Shown: piece after piece, positions 1 to 7,046 of the stretch
How the letters are laid out: every line of letters starts with the position of its first letter
Numbering within the stretch: the stretch's first letter is position 1
DNA from: Desulfacinum infernum DSM 9756
Lineage (GTDB): Bacteria; Desulfobacterota; Syntrophobacteria; Syntrophobacterales; DSM-9756
Assembly: GCF_900129305.1 (NCBI RefSeq)
Contig: NZ_FQVB01000040.1
Location: 1 to 33,136, forward strand
Reading direction: 5' to 3'
DNA length: 33,136 nt
The notes under the pieces: model-generated
The model's input: only the letters and a program-made list of their open reading frames with translations
The model's database searches: none
What the model was told of the DNA's origin: nothing
Program-made: the position numbers and the translations under genes

Positions 1-258
1 CTTTTCGTTACCGTCCTTGCTTACCATCTGCTGTGCGTCATCCAGAGGACGCTTCGCGAAAGCGGAATTCGTCACCACTGGGCCACCTTGCGAACGCATC
101 TGAGTGGCCAGGTGCGGGTGACCACCAGCATGGTCAATGACAAAGGGCAGGCCATTCACATACGACACACGTCCGAGCCGGAACCGGTTCACGTGAAAAT
201 TTACAATGCTCTCGGGCTGCCGGTACGACCATTAAGGAGGCTGACCACCATCGAATGA
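1..258 (+). CDS. IS1634-like transposase, C-terminal fragment (5' end outside window)
   Basis: Frame 1 is open from the first base to a TGA at 256-258 and gives an 85-residue tail containing YHLLCVIQRTLRESGIRHHW, then a segment ending in NALGLPVRPLRR. This resembles the end of DDE transposases of the IS1634 group (IS4 superfamily): a last helix with AYHLL, a 'W.TLR..L' segment, and a short beta-rich end with PEP and YxALGL. No start codon is present because the element begins outside the window. It is the only plus-strand gene. The DNA after the stop (about 259-330) is clearly AT-rich compared with the cheR sequence beyond it, so it is probably the IS end. The family call rests on recalled pattern, not on an alignment. 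Confidence 0.7.
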   Translation, partial: LFVTVLAYHLLCVIQRTLRESGIRHHWATLRTHLSGQVRVTTSMVNDKGQAIHIRHTSEPEPVHVKIYNALGLPVRPLRRLTTIE

Positions 259-332
259 AAAATTTGTAGTGTAGAATTTGAAAACACTCTACAACAAAAT
301 CAGTAACTTACACACAAAAGTGACAAACTTGG
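259..332. mobile_element. AT-rich terminal segment of the IS element next to cheR
   Basis: Between the transposase stop and the cheR body lie about 70 AT-rich bases, unlike the GC-rich DNA that follows. They contain the imperfect inverted sequence TTGTAG...CTACAA (about 265-296). The cheR frame runs into this stretch and stops at 300-302. I infer that the IS end and insertion junction lie near 325-335. The exact terminal repeat and target duplication cannot be fixed without the other end of the element. Confidence 0.5.
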
Positions 333-1193
333 GTTGGGAAGCCTCACGCGCTGCCAGCGGGTCCCATCCATGTAGGCCATCTCCACCGCCGCCGTCACCA
401 GATATCCGCCGTCCGCCAGGCACCGGTGGAAACGATCCAGCACGGCGGCCCGCACGTCGGGATCGAAATACATGAGCACGTTGCGGCAGAAAAGAAGGTC
501 CATGTTCTCCGTTTCGGGAGAGGGATAGTCGCCTTCCGCCAGATTCAGGCGCCGGAAAACCACTTTGTCGCGCAATTCCGGAAGAACCTCCCGGCGGCCG
601 TTTTCGCCCGGCAGGTACTTTTCGTAGGGAGCAGGCAGCGGTCGTCGAAAGGACCAAGGTCGGTATCGGCCCACACGAGCCGTTTTCAGAGCGAGTTCGT
701 TCACGTCCGTGGCCAGCACGGAAAAATCCCACCCGGGATGGGAAGACAAGAAGCGGTGAACGATCATGGCCAGGGTGTAGGCCTCCTCCCCCGTGCTGCA
801 CCCGGCGCTCCACAACCGCAAGACTGGATGGGCATCCTTTCGTTTCCGGGCAACGATCTCGGGGAGAACGATCTCTTCCAGGGACTCCAGCAAAGGAAGG
901 TCCCGAAAGAAGTAGGTCTCGCCGACGGTCAGAACGGAAGCCAGAACCTGGTCCCGCTCTTCCGCTCCCTCGCATGAGAAGAGGTGATCCACGTAGGAAG
1001 TCGCGTCCCGGAAGCCCGCGTCCCTGGCAGCCATGGTGAGACGAATAAGGACGTCGCGGGCCTTGTCGTCGGGAATCTGCAAGCCCAGGTGCCTGCGGGC
1101 GTAAGAACGGACCAAGGCCGGCACCCTCCGGACATCGTCCGAAGGTGTTTCTCCATGGAGCTCGGCCGTTTTCCGTCCAGCCCTGTTGTCCAT
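300..1193 (-). CDS. cheR: CheR-type chemoreceptor methyltransferase, 3' end apparently altered by IS insertion
   Basis: CheR uses S-adenosylmethionine to methylate glutamates of chemoreceptors in the cytoplasm. The 297-residue product has an N-terminal helical CheR domain, then GETYFFRD, the SAM-binding stretch WSAGCSTGEEAYTLAM, and LLFCRNVLMYFD, all diagnostic of the family. The start ATG is 5 bases after the cheW stop, with AGGAAGG just upstream, so the two genes are translated together. The last dozen residues (after RVRLPN) are encoded by AT-rich DNA bordering the transposase fragment and do not look like a CheR end, which usually continues to a basic tail. The catalytic domain appears intact. 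I infer that the original C-terminus, perhaps with extra domains such as TPR repeats, was lost. Confidence 0.88.
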   Translation of the reverse strand: MDNRAGRKTAELHGETPSDDVRRVPALVRSYARRHLGLQIPDDKARDVLIRLTMAARDAGFRDATSYVDHLFSCEGAEERDQVLASVLTVGETYFFRDLPLLESLEEIVLPEIVARKRKDAHPVLRLWSAGCSTGEEAYTLAMIVHRFLSSHPGWDFSVLATDVNELALKTARVGRYRPWSFRRPLPAPYEKYLPGENGRREVLPELRDKVVFRRLNLAEGDYPSPETENMDLLFCRNVLMYFDPDVRAAVLDRFHRCLADGGYLVTAAVEMAYMDGTRWQRVRLPNPSLSLLCVSY

Positions 1194-1198
1194 CCTTC

Positions 1199-1660
1199 CT
1201 ATGAACTCCCGCCCTGCCCAGGGTTCCGATCCGGGCCTCCCGGCAAGGAAGCGACCGCCTGAGCGTCAAGAATCAATACAGGCTCTCCGTCAAATTTCCC
1301 CACGCCCTCCACCACTTTCCGGGCGGTCTCGCTCGGAGAGGCTCCCCATTCTCCGTTTTCCATCGAAATCTCCTGAACGCCCAGCACCTCCTCCACCACC
1401 AGGGCCGTGCGCTTTCCACCGCTTTCCAGGATCAAGAAACGGTCGTCGGGGTTTAGCTCCCGTGCCACGCACCCCACATACTCCCTGAGATCCACCACGG
1501 GAATCAGGGTCCCTTCCAGGTTGAGCACTCCCAGCAGATGCGCCGGGCTCTCGGGAAGCGGCGTGGGAGCTGCGGCCCGAAGGAGCCTCTCGGTGGACTG
1601 GAGGTCCGCGGCGCAGAGACGCTCCCCGATGCGAAAGAGGATGTAGGACTTGGGCACCAT
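1199..1660 (-). CDS. cheW: CheW-type chemotaxis coupling protein
   Basis: CheW links chemoreceptors to the CheA kinase. The 153-residue protein has the typical two SH3-like lobes: the early 'YILFRIGERLCAADL' strand, 'HLLGVLNLEGTLIPVVDLR' in the middle and 'ALVVEEVLGVQEI' towards the end. I chose the ATG at 1660, which has AAAAAGGG about 10 bases upstream, over an in-frame TTG 12 codons earlier. It is the first gene of a cheW-cheR pair. No CheA or receptor gene is visible, so the pair may belong to a larger locus cut by the IS, or act in a Frz/Dif-like side pathway. Confidence 0.87.
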   Translation of the reverse strand: MVPKSYILFRIGERLCAADLQSTERLLRAAAPTPLPESPAHLLGVLNLEGTLIPVVDLREYVGCVARELNPDDRFLILESGGKRTALVVEEVLGVQEISMENGEWGASPSETARKVVEGVGKFDGEPVLILDAQAVASLPGGPDRNPGQGGSS

Positions 1661-1776
1661 GTGTTCACGACCCTTTTTAGCGGAATAACGGATCAAGCCG
1701 ATTTCTTCTTGAGCATTTTCCGTGCCGGAAAAGCAGGGAGGGAGAAAAACGCGGGAAGCCGGGGCGAGACTCCCTT

Positions 1777-1797
1777 GGGCGGGGATAAACCCCGCCC
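1777..1797. repeat. GC-rich palindrome, family A copy 1
   Basis: GGGCGGGG-ATAAA-CCCCGCCC is a perfect 8-bp stem with a 5-base loop. It lies in the gap downstream of the HEAT-repeat gene and upstream of cheW. Other copies with the same arms occur elsewhere in the window, always between genes. It lacks a T-tract on either strand. Confidence 0.85.
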
Positions 1798-1863
1798 CTG
1801 CGCGGAAGGTGAATGGGTTCTTATCGGGGCGGGAGTGGCGGTAGAAGAGATTTCAGGGCGGAC

Positions 1864-2562
1864 TCACAGGCGCCGTCGGATGCTCCGGGCAGCTTCGCGG
1901 GCCAGGGCGCCCACGGTAGTCTCCTGGAATTCTTCGTTGCGGTAGAGGCGCACCGGGGCGGTATCGCCTTGGAGGGACTCCACGGCGGGAAGATCATCTT
2001 CGCCGCCGCACGAAGCGAGCATCCAAAGGGACAGGGCTCTCAGGCGGGGGTTGGGGCTTTCCAGCCGGCGGCGCACGTCGGGAAGGCCGTGGGCCGCCAG
2101 GTCCGGGCGGACCTCGGCGAAACGAGCCACCGCCCACAGGGCCCCTTCCTGGAGTGGTTCATGTTCCAAGTAGTTTTCGTCTTCCTTGATGAAGGAAACG
2201 AGAAGACGGCCGTATTCTTCGGCCAACACGGGACTTCGGGCCAGAGCCTCCCCCAGCGCTTCGGGAACCCCCCAGCCGATCCCTCCCGATTCGTCGTTCA
2301 GGCTCCAGAGGAACCGACGGATGAGCACCCGGGCCGATTCCTTGTCTTTTCCGGCCAGAGTGGCGATGACCACCCCGGCGGCGGTCGCCGCGTGCCCGCG
2401 CAGGGTCTCGTCGGTGGAACACAAGAAAGAGATGAGCGGGTTGATGACTTTTCGGGCATCCTCCCGGGTCCATTCCTCCAGTCGCTCGGCGAATCGGGGA
2501 TCCAGGAGTTTCTGGGCCGCCTCCTTTTTCCTGCGGCGTATCCCGCCCGTTGTTTCCATCAT
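1864..2562 (-). CDS. HEAT-repeat-like protein, DVU0298-type
   Basis: The product of about 232 residues is rich in paired helices: RKVINPLISFLCSTDETLR, ALGEALARSPVLAEEYGRLL and VRRRLESPNPRLRALSLWML. This is the pattern of HEAT or Armadillo repeats, which form protein-binding scaffolds. It resembles small HEAT proteins of sulfate reducers (DVU0298 group) whose biochemical role is unknown. No signal peptide or metal site is seen. The start ATG at 2562 overlaps the stop of the ferredoxin gene by 4 bases (ATGATG/TGA), with CGGAG about 7 bases upstream. Translation of the two is therefore probably coupled, and a functional tie to the ferredoxin is a reasonable inference. Confidence 0.7.
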   Translation of the reverse strand: MMETTGGIRRRKKEAAQKLLDPRFAERLEEWTREDARKVINPLISFLCSTDETLRGHAATAAGVVIATLAGKDKESARVLIRRFLWSLNDESGGIGWGVPEALGEALARSPVLAEEYGRLLVSFIKEDENYLEHEPLQEGALWAVARFAEVRPDLAAHGLPDVRRRLESPNPRLRALSLWMLASCGGEDDLPAVESLQGDTAPVRLYRNEEFQETTVGALAREAARSIRRRL

Positions 2563-2762
2563 GGTGCGGTCTCCGTTTCCTCCCAGGAGATGCAGTGGGC
2601 CGGGCACATCATGATCGCTTCGTCCACACAGGCCTGCGGATAGTCTTCCAGATCCGCCACCTCGATGTAGCCGGCGTCACTTCTCCGAAACACCTCCGGA
2701 CAGACCTCCAGACAGCCGTCACAATCCACACATTCGCTCAGATCCACCGCGGGACATCTCAT
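2559..2762 (-). CDS. Small 4Fe-4S ferredoxin
   Basis: This 67-residue cytoplasmic electron carrier starts MRCPAVDLSECVDCDGC. Cys11, Cys14 and Cys17 plus the distant Cys-Pro in MMCPAHC would bind one [4Fe-4S] cluster, as in single-cluster Desulfovibrio-type ferredoxins. Extra cysteines (C21 and others) match the positions where a second cluster was lost in that family. The acidic body is typical of ferredoxins. I chose the ATG at 2762 because GGAGGTG lies 8 bases upstream; an in-frame start 18 codons earlier has no support. Partner enzymes cannot be deduced from the neighbours. Confidence 0.85.
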   Translation of the reverse strand: MRCPAVDLSECVDCDGCLEVCPEVFRRSDAGYIEVADLEDYPQACVDEAIMMCPAHCISWEETETAP

Positions 2763-2825
2763 GGGACCGGCACCTCCACTGTTTGAAACCTGCGGGGCCA
2801 CCCCGGGCCGCCGCATCCAAGAGAC

Positions 2826-2857
2826 AAAAAAGCCGGATCTTCAGGGAAAGATCCGGC
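2826..2857 (-). terminator. Rho-independent terminator after rubrerythrin
   Basis: On the minus strand a perfect 10-bp stem GCCGGATCTT/AAGATCCGGC with a 6-base loop is followed by six T. It lies 26 bases after the rubrerythrin stop and ends the rubredoxin-rubrerythrin transcript before the ferredoxin gene. Confidence 0.92.
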
Positions 2858-2883
2858 GTCGTTCCGTACACCCTCGTCCGGCC

Positions 2884-3378
2884 CTACTGGGTCATCTTCT
2901 TGAGCTGCAAGGCCAGGCGTCGAAGGTGGGCTTGTTCTTCCTTGACCAGCAGGCCGATGAGCGCCCGGCCCTTTTCCTCTTCCGTGGCGTCCTGCATGCT
3001 CAGGAAGAAGAGAACCGAGTCCTTTTCGAACTCCATGGCCATCTTGATGGCATCCACCGCATCCTTGACCTGAGAAACCTTGGCATCCACGTTTTCGCTG
3101 GTTCGAAAAACGTGGTTGTCGGCCATCATCTTGAGGTACGCGGCCATCTCGTTCTGGGGATCGAAGACCGTGGACGCCGCGGCGCCCTGGGGCAGCTGAT
3201 CCTTCAGTTCCTGGAACCGCCTCTTGTGCTCCACTTCCTGCTGAGCCAGATCCTCGAAGATGGCCTTCACCTCGGCATCGTCGATCTTGGCCTGCGCCTT
3301 CTCATAGAACGATTTGCCGTTCTCCTCGATCTCGATGGCGATCTGGAAAACTTCCGCCGCATTGAATCCGAAAATCAT
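2884..3378 (-). CDS. Rubrerythrin-type ferritin-like diiron protein (no rubredoxin domain)
   Basis: The 164-residue four-helix protein has the two diiron signatures: EIEENGKSFYEKA with EQQVEH-like EVEHKRRF in the first half, and EFEKDSVLFF with EEQAHLRRL in the second. Members of this group reduce hydrogen peroxide to water with electrons from rubredoxin. A classical rubrerythrin carries its own C-terminal rubredoxin domain. Here that domain is absent, but a separate rubredoxin gene lies immediately upstream, which supports a two-protein system. The start ATG at 3378 has GAGGAG upstream. The gene ends at a strong terminator. Confidence 0.88.
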   Translation of the reverse strand: MIFGFNAAEVFQIAIEIEENGKSFYEKAQAKIDDAEVKAIFEDLAQQEVEHKRRFQELKDQLPQGAAASTVFDPQNEMAAYLKMMADNHVFRTSENVDAKVSQVKDAVDAIKMAMEFEKDSVLFFLSMQDATEEEKGRALIGLLVKEEQAHLRRLALQLKKMTQ

Positions 3379-3413
3379 GAACGCGTCTCCTCACCAGTCC
3401 TCGGGCACCGCCG

Positions 3414-3572
3414 CTATTCCTTTTCGAAGTCGCTCTTGGAGGCGCCGCACACGGGGCAGGTCCAGTCATCGGGCAGTTTGTCGAAGGGCGTGCCGGGAGC
3501 CACACCGTTGTCCGGATCCCCCTTTTCCGGGTCGTACACATAACCGCAGATCTGGCAGACGTAACGATCCAT
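3414..3572 (-). CDS. Rubredoxin
   Basis: This 52-residue protein has the two knuckles that bind one iron: CQICGYVY near the start and [12 protein letters not shown] near the end, separated by the conserved [12 protein letters not shown] and LPDDWTCP stretches. Length and motifs match classical type I rubredoxin. It carries single electrons in the cytoplasm, here most likely to the rubrerythrin encoded 35 bases downstream. The ATG at 3572 has AAGGAGGAG 5-6 bases upstream. A promoter-like sequence lies in the end of copA just upstream, so the pair can be expressed separately from copper export. Confidence 0.97.
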   Translation of the reverse strand: MDRYVCQICGYVYDPEKGDPDNGVAPGTPFDKLPDDWTCPVCGASKSDFEKE

Positions 3573-3615
3573 GCTCACTCCTCCTTGTGATGTTTGTTAA
3601 CATTGATTTCCTGAC

Positions 3616-3643
3616 ACTATAATTCATTCCCCGCGGATTGCAA
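3616..3643 (-). promoter_or_regulatory. Sigma70-type promoter for rubredoxin-rubrerythrin
   Basis: On the minus strand TTGCAA and TATAGT are separated by 16 bases. The -10 box is 44 bases before the rubredoxin start, and the -35 box lies within the last codons of copA. The leader holds ATGTTtgttAACAT (about 3590-3603), a short dyad that could be an operator. This is a sequence prediction only. Confidence 0.6.
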
Positions 3644-6122
3644 TCTTCCGCCGTTCTTTTGCCCACAGCCGCCGGAGCCTCAGGGCGTTGGTCACCACGG
3701 AAACGGAACTCATGGCCATGGCCGCCGCGGCGAACATGGGATTGAGCAGGATACCGAGGAAGGGATAGAGAAGCCCGGCGGCGATGGGGATGCCCGCCGA
3801 ATTGTAGAAGAAGGCCCAGAAAAGATTCTGGCGGATGACCTTCATGGTGAGCCGGGAAAGTTTCATGGCATGGGGCACCAGGCGAAGATCGGCGCGCATG
3901 AGCGCGATGTCGCCCGCTTCCATGGCCACGTCCGTGCCTCCTCCCATGGCGATTCCGATGTGGGCCGCCGCCAGGGCCGGAGCGTCGTTGATGCCGTCGC
4001 CCACCATGGCCACCGTATGGCCCCCGTTCTGTTCGCTGCGCACCACCTCCACCTTCCGGTCCGGAAGCACTTCGGCGTGCACCAGATCGATGCCCACCAG
4101 GCGCGCGATGGCTTGGGCGGTGGCCCGGTTGTCTCCCGTGACCATGCCCAATCGGAGCCCCATCCGTTTCAGCGCCGCCACGGCCTGGGCCGCTTCCTCG
4201 CGCGGCTCGTCCCGGAAGGCGATGAGGCCCAGCAGGCGGTTTTCCGCCGCCACGAAAACCACCGTCTTTCCATCCTGCCACAGGGCCCGGGCATCGTCTT
4301 CCAAGGCAGAAAGATCCATTCCCCGCTGGGAAAGGAGCCGACGGTTCCCCACCACCACGCCGACTCCGGCCACCTCCCCTTCGGCACCCAAGCCGGAGAG
4401 GGCCCGAAAACGGCTCACCGAATCCAGAGCAATCCCTTCGGCCCGAGCCCGCTCCACCACGGCGCGTCCCAGGGGGTGCTCCGACGAGGATTCCAGGGAT
4501 CCCGCCAGCCGAAGAACCTCTTCCTTCGAAGTCCCCTGCGCCGGCACCACGTCGGTCAGCTGCGGTTCCCCGCGGGTGAGCGTACCCGTCTTGTCAAAAA
4601 GGATCGTGTCGATCTTGTGGGCCGTCTCAAGGCTTTCTCCGCTCTTGATGAGGATGCCGCTTTCGGCGCCCAGGCCCGTTCCCACCATGACCGCCGTGGG
4701 GGTGGCCAGGCCCATGGCACACGGACAGGCGATGATGAGAACCGAGACGAAGTTGAGGACCGCCGTTCCCAGATCGGCTCCGGGAACCAGGAAGGCCCAC
4801 ACCAGAAAAGTCACAAGCGCGATGGCACAGACGATCGGCACAAAGACCGACGCCACCTTGTCGGCCAGGCGCTGGATGGGAGCCTTGGACCCTTGGGCCT
4901 CTTCCACCAGCCGGATGATCCGCGCAAGGGAAGTGTCGGCTCCCACCCGGAGGGTCTTCAGCGTGACGGCCCCGAACCCGTTGACGGTGCCGGCATGGAC
5001 CGTGTCCCCCGGCGACTTGTCCACCGGCACGCTCTCCCCCGTCAGCATGGACTCGTCCACGCTGGTTCGCCCCTCGACCACCTCGCCGTCCACGGGGATC
5101 CTCTCGCCGGGCCGAACCACCACCCGGTCCCCCGACACCACCTGCTCCACGGGAAGTTCCACTTCCCGCCCGTCCCGGATCACCCGGGCCATGGTGGGCC
5201 GAAGATCCATGAGGCGCCGAATGGCCTGGGAAGTTTTTCCCCGGGCACGCGCTTCCAGCAGCCGGCCCAGGAGCACCAGCGTGACGATCATGGCCGCGCC
5301 GTCAAAGTAAACGTGGGGAAACGTTCCCGGAGGAGCGAAGAAGGAAGGCGCCAGGGTGGCCGCCGAAGAATAGAAGTAAGCGGACGCGGCCCCCAAGGCC
5401 ACCAGGGTGTTCATGTCCGATGTCTTCTGCTTCAAGGCCTTCCAGGCGCCCGCAAAAAAACGATCCCCCACCCAGAAGACGGCGGGAGCCGTCAGCACCA
5501 TGAGCAACAGATTCCGGGCAAAGACACCGAGCTTTCCGGCGCCGACAAGGGTCGGCGCCATGGAAAGGACCATGATGACGACGCTCAGAACCGCCCCGAC
5601 GGCCACCCGCCGTTGGAGGTCGGCAATCTCCGCCGCGCGCGCCGCTTCCAGCGGATCCTCGCGGGGACGGTCCTCCGCCAGGCCCAAAAATTCGTAACCG
5701 GCCTCTTGCAAAACCCTCCGGAAGTCGTTCGGGGTAACCGCCCCGTCGGCGTGGGACACCACCGCCTTTCCGGACGCCAGGTTGACGGCCACATCCCGGA
5801 CGCCTTCCAAGGCCTTCAGTGTGTTTTCCACCCGGCGCACGCAGGCCGCGCACGTCATCCCGCCCACGGAAAGGATGGTCGTGACCGCTTGGGAGTCGGA
5901 GGCGGGCTCCGGTGTTTCGTAGCCCAGTTCCCGCACGGTGCTGCGCAGGGCTTTCGGATCCACCACCGCCGGATCGAACTCCACCGTGGCCTTCCCCGTG
6001 GCGAGATTCACGGAAGCGGAGCGCACGCCTTCCACGGCTTCCAGGCCCTTTTCCACCCGGCGCACGCACGCCGCGCAGCTCATGCCCTGGATCGCCAGGG
6101 TTTCCTTGGAAAGACTAGCCAA
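3624..6122 (-). CDS. copA: Copper-exporting P1B-type ATPase with two metal-binding domains
   Basis: CopA pumps Cu(I) from the cytoplasm across the inner membrane using ATP. The 832-residue protein has two N-terminal heavy-metal domains (C16-x2-C19 and C91-x2-C94). These are followed by membrane helices, the actuator TGES, the transport motif CPC in helix 6 (about residue 465), the phosphorylation site DKTGTLT (about 507), SEHPLG in the ATP domain and GDGINDAP (about 707). The only sensible start is a TTG at 6122, inside the last codons of copZ with GGCGGGG upstream, so translation is coupled. Metal specificity (Cu/Ag) is inferred from CPC and the copZ partner. Confidence 0.95.
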   Translation of the reverse strand: MASLSKETLAIQGMSCAACVRRVEKGLEAVEGVRSASVNLATGKATVEFDPAVVDPKALRSTVRELGYETPEPASDSQAVTTILSVGGMTCAACVRRVENTLKALEGVRDVAVNLASGKAVVSHADGAVTPNDFRRVLQEAGYEFLGLAEDRPREDPLEAARAAEIADLQRRVAVGAVLSVVIMVLSMAPTLVGAGKLGVFARNLLLMVLTAPAVFWVGDRFFAGAWKALKQKTSDMNTLVALGAASAYFYSSAATLAPSFFAPPGTFPHVYFDGAAMIVTLVLLGRLLEARARGKTSQAIRRLMDLRPTMARVIRDGREVELPVEQVVSGDRVVVRPGERIPVDGEVVEGRTSVDESMLTGESVPVDKSPGDTVHAGTVNGFGAVTLKTLRVGADTSLARIIRLVEEAQGSKAPIQRLADKVASVFVPIVCAIALVTFLVWAFLVPGADLGTAVLNFVSVLIIACPCAMGLATPTAVMVGTGLGAESGILIKSGESLETAHKIDTILFDKTGTLTRGEPQLTDVVPAQGTSKEEVLRLAGSLESSSEHPLGRAVVERARAEGIALDSVSRFRALSGLGAEGEVAGVGVVVGNRRLLSQRGMDLSALEDDARALWQDGKTVVFVAAENRLLGLIAFRDEPREEAAQAVAALKRMGLRLGMVTGDNRATAQAIARLVGIDLVHAEVLPDRKVEVVRSEQNGGHTVAMVGDGINDAPALAAAHIGIAMGGGTDVAMEAGDIALMRADLRLVPHAMKLSRLTMKVIRQNLFWAFFYNSAGIPIAAGLLYPFLGILLNPMFAAAAMAMSSVSVVTNALRLRRLWAKERRKIAIRGE

Positions 6123-6312
6123 GCTCGTACCCCGCCTTTTCGATCTTTTCCTTGATCACGGTCCTATCCACCGGCCCGGAGGCCTCCACGGAAACCTGTC
6201 CCGAAGCCAGGTCCACCCGAACGCCGGTCACCCCGGGGATCTCCCCCAGGGCCTTCTCCACCGCCTTCACGCAATGACCGCACGACATGCCCTTCACCTT
6301 GAATGTTTCCAT
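6115..6312 (-). CDS. copZ: CopZ-like copper chaperone
   Basis: This 65-residue single heavy-metal-associated domain starts [21 protein letters not shown]10 and C13 of the GMSCGHC loop bind Cu(I), which CopZ passes to CopA. The rest ([18 protein letters not shown]) gives the usual ferredoxin-like fold. The His between the cysteines is common in CopZ, while the CopA domains here have CAAC. The ATG at 6312 has GGAGG 9 bases upstream. The gene overlaps copA by 8 bases. No copper-responsive regulator is next to it, and I found no convincing CueR-type promoter in the leader. Confidence 0.93.
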   Translation of the reverse strand: METFKVKGMSCGHCVKAVEKALGEIPGVTGVRVDLASGQVSVEASGPVDRTVIKEKIEKAGYELG

Positions 6313-6410
6313 ACCATTGTTCCTCCACGTTCCTTCTCTTTAGAACAGCCATCCACTGTGCAACTTCCCAACCGCTCGGCAAAATGTGCCGCCAAACGGC
6401 GGGAAACGGC

Positions 6411-6510
6411 AGGGGCGAATGATCCTTCGCCCCTGCAAGCGCAGAACCGAAAATCCGCCCCCACGAAGGCGAACGAATCGGTTATGCAGGGGCGGGCTTC
6501 ATCCCCGCCC
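6411..6510. repeat. Pair of GC-rich palindromes (families B and A) between copZ and the DUF4177-like gene
   Basis: AGGGGCGAA-TGATCC-TTCGCCCCT (6411-6434) is a 9-bp stem. About 50 bases away lies a second stem with arms GGGCGGG and CCCGCCC (6490-6510). The ends facing each other, CCCCTGC and GCAGGGG, are inverted copies, so the two form a head-to-head pair. Confidence 0.75.
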
Positions 6511-6569
6511 GACAATTGCGAGGGCAGAGACTCCCCGGCAAACAATCCTTTGTCTTAGATGGGGAATCC

Positions 6570-6800
6570 TCACCCGCCCAGCGGGCGCTTCCAGAAGGCC
6601 AGGAGCCCGTCCTTTCCGAAGGCTACCTGGACCAGCTCCCAGCCTTCCAGGCCCCGCTCATTGAGGATCCCTTCCAGGACCGAGACCTGATCCACCGGCA
6701 CGTCTTCCAGGGCGCACGTGCCGTCGTCGGCACAGAAATAGGCCACCTGCTTGAAACTTTCGGCCGGATGTCTCGTAATGGCGTATTCGTATCGTTCCAT
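6570..6800 (-). CDS. Small DUF4177-like protein
   Basis: The 76-residue protein starts MERYEYAITRHPAESFKQ and ends with a 'LNERGLEGWELVQVAF' segment. The YEY opening and the GxEGWELVxV motif are those of DUF4177-type small proteins, whose function is unknown. There is no signal peptide and no membrane segment. I chose the ATG at 6800 because GGAGG lies 11 bases upstream. The in-frame extension to 6953 runs through intergenic palindromes and is not coding. The gene stands alone between repeat-rich gaps. Confidence 0.7.
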   Translation of the reverse strand: MERYEYAITRHPAESFKQVAYFCADDGTCALEDVPVDQVSVLEGILNERGLEGWELVQVAFGKDGLLAFWKRPLGG

Positions 6801-6890
6801 CTCGAACTCGTTCCTCCGCTGGTTCTTTTCACTGCTCCACCCCAACTCCAGCCCCAAATCCGCCGACTCTTGCCTATGGCGCAGTCCCGA

Positions 6891-7018
6891 GGGGCGGGCA
6901 TAAAGCCCGCCCCTACAAGACCTTATTTGTCCCTTCCAACGTCCATCCGTCATCCCCGCGAAAGCGGGGATGACGGATTTCCGGCAACTTATGGACTCCC
7001 GCTTGCGCGGGAGTGACG
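6891..7018. repeat. Palindrome family A copy followed by a family C composite repeat
   Basis: GGGGCGGGC-ATAAA-GCCCGCCCC followed by TAC (6891-6916) is a perfect 9-bp stem. Next is a composite unit at 6947-7018: an exact 13-bp stem CCGTCATCCCCGC-gaaa-GCGGGGATGACGG, then GACTCCCGC/GCGGGAGT. The composite belongs to the 'TCATCCCCGCGAAAGCGGGGA' type of intergenic repeat found in many proteobacteria. Further copies are at 12117-12189 and, inverted, at 17508-17580. Confidence 0.85.
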
Positions 7019-7027
7019 TTTTGCGGA

Positions 7028-7046
7028 GTTCTCGGACAGCCCCTTA
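7028..7046 (-). repeat. Stop-codon-linked repeat, family D, at the SagB gene end
   Basis: Read on the minus strand this is TAAGGGGCTGTCCGAGAAC, where TAA is the stop codon of the SagB-type gene. The same tail starts at the stop codons at 17624 and 23173, and a diverged form at 12214. Confidence 0.75.

Noticed and set aside
1697-1863. Possible chemotaxis or sigma54 promoter upstream of cheW
   Set aside because: I looked for sigma28 and sigma54 patterns and found none with proper spacing.
3870-6155. Long open plus-strand frame opposite copA
   Set aside because: It is a codon-bias shadow of a GC-rich gene. The product is rich in Gly, His and Arg, lacks any domain, and the minus strand has full P1B ATPase motifs.
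6313-6410. CueR-type copper promoter upstream of copZ
   Set aside because: TTGCAC and TTGGGA hexamers are present, but no -10 box lies at a 17-19 base spacing and there is no clear dyad.
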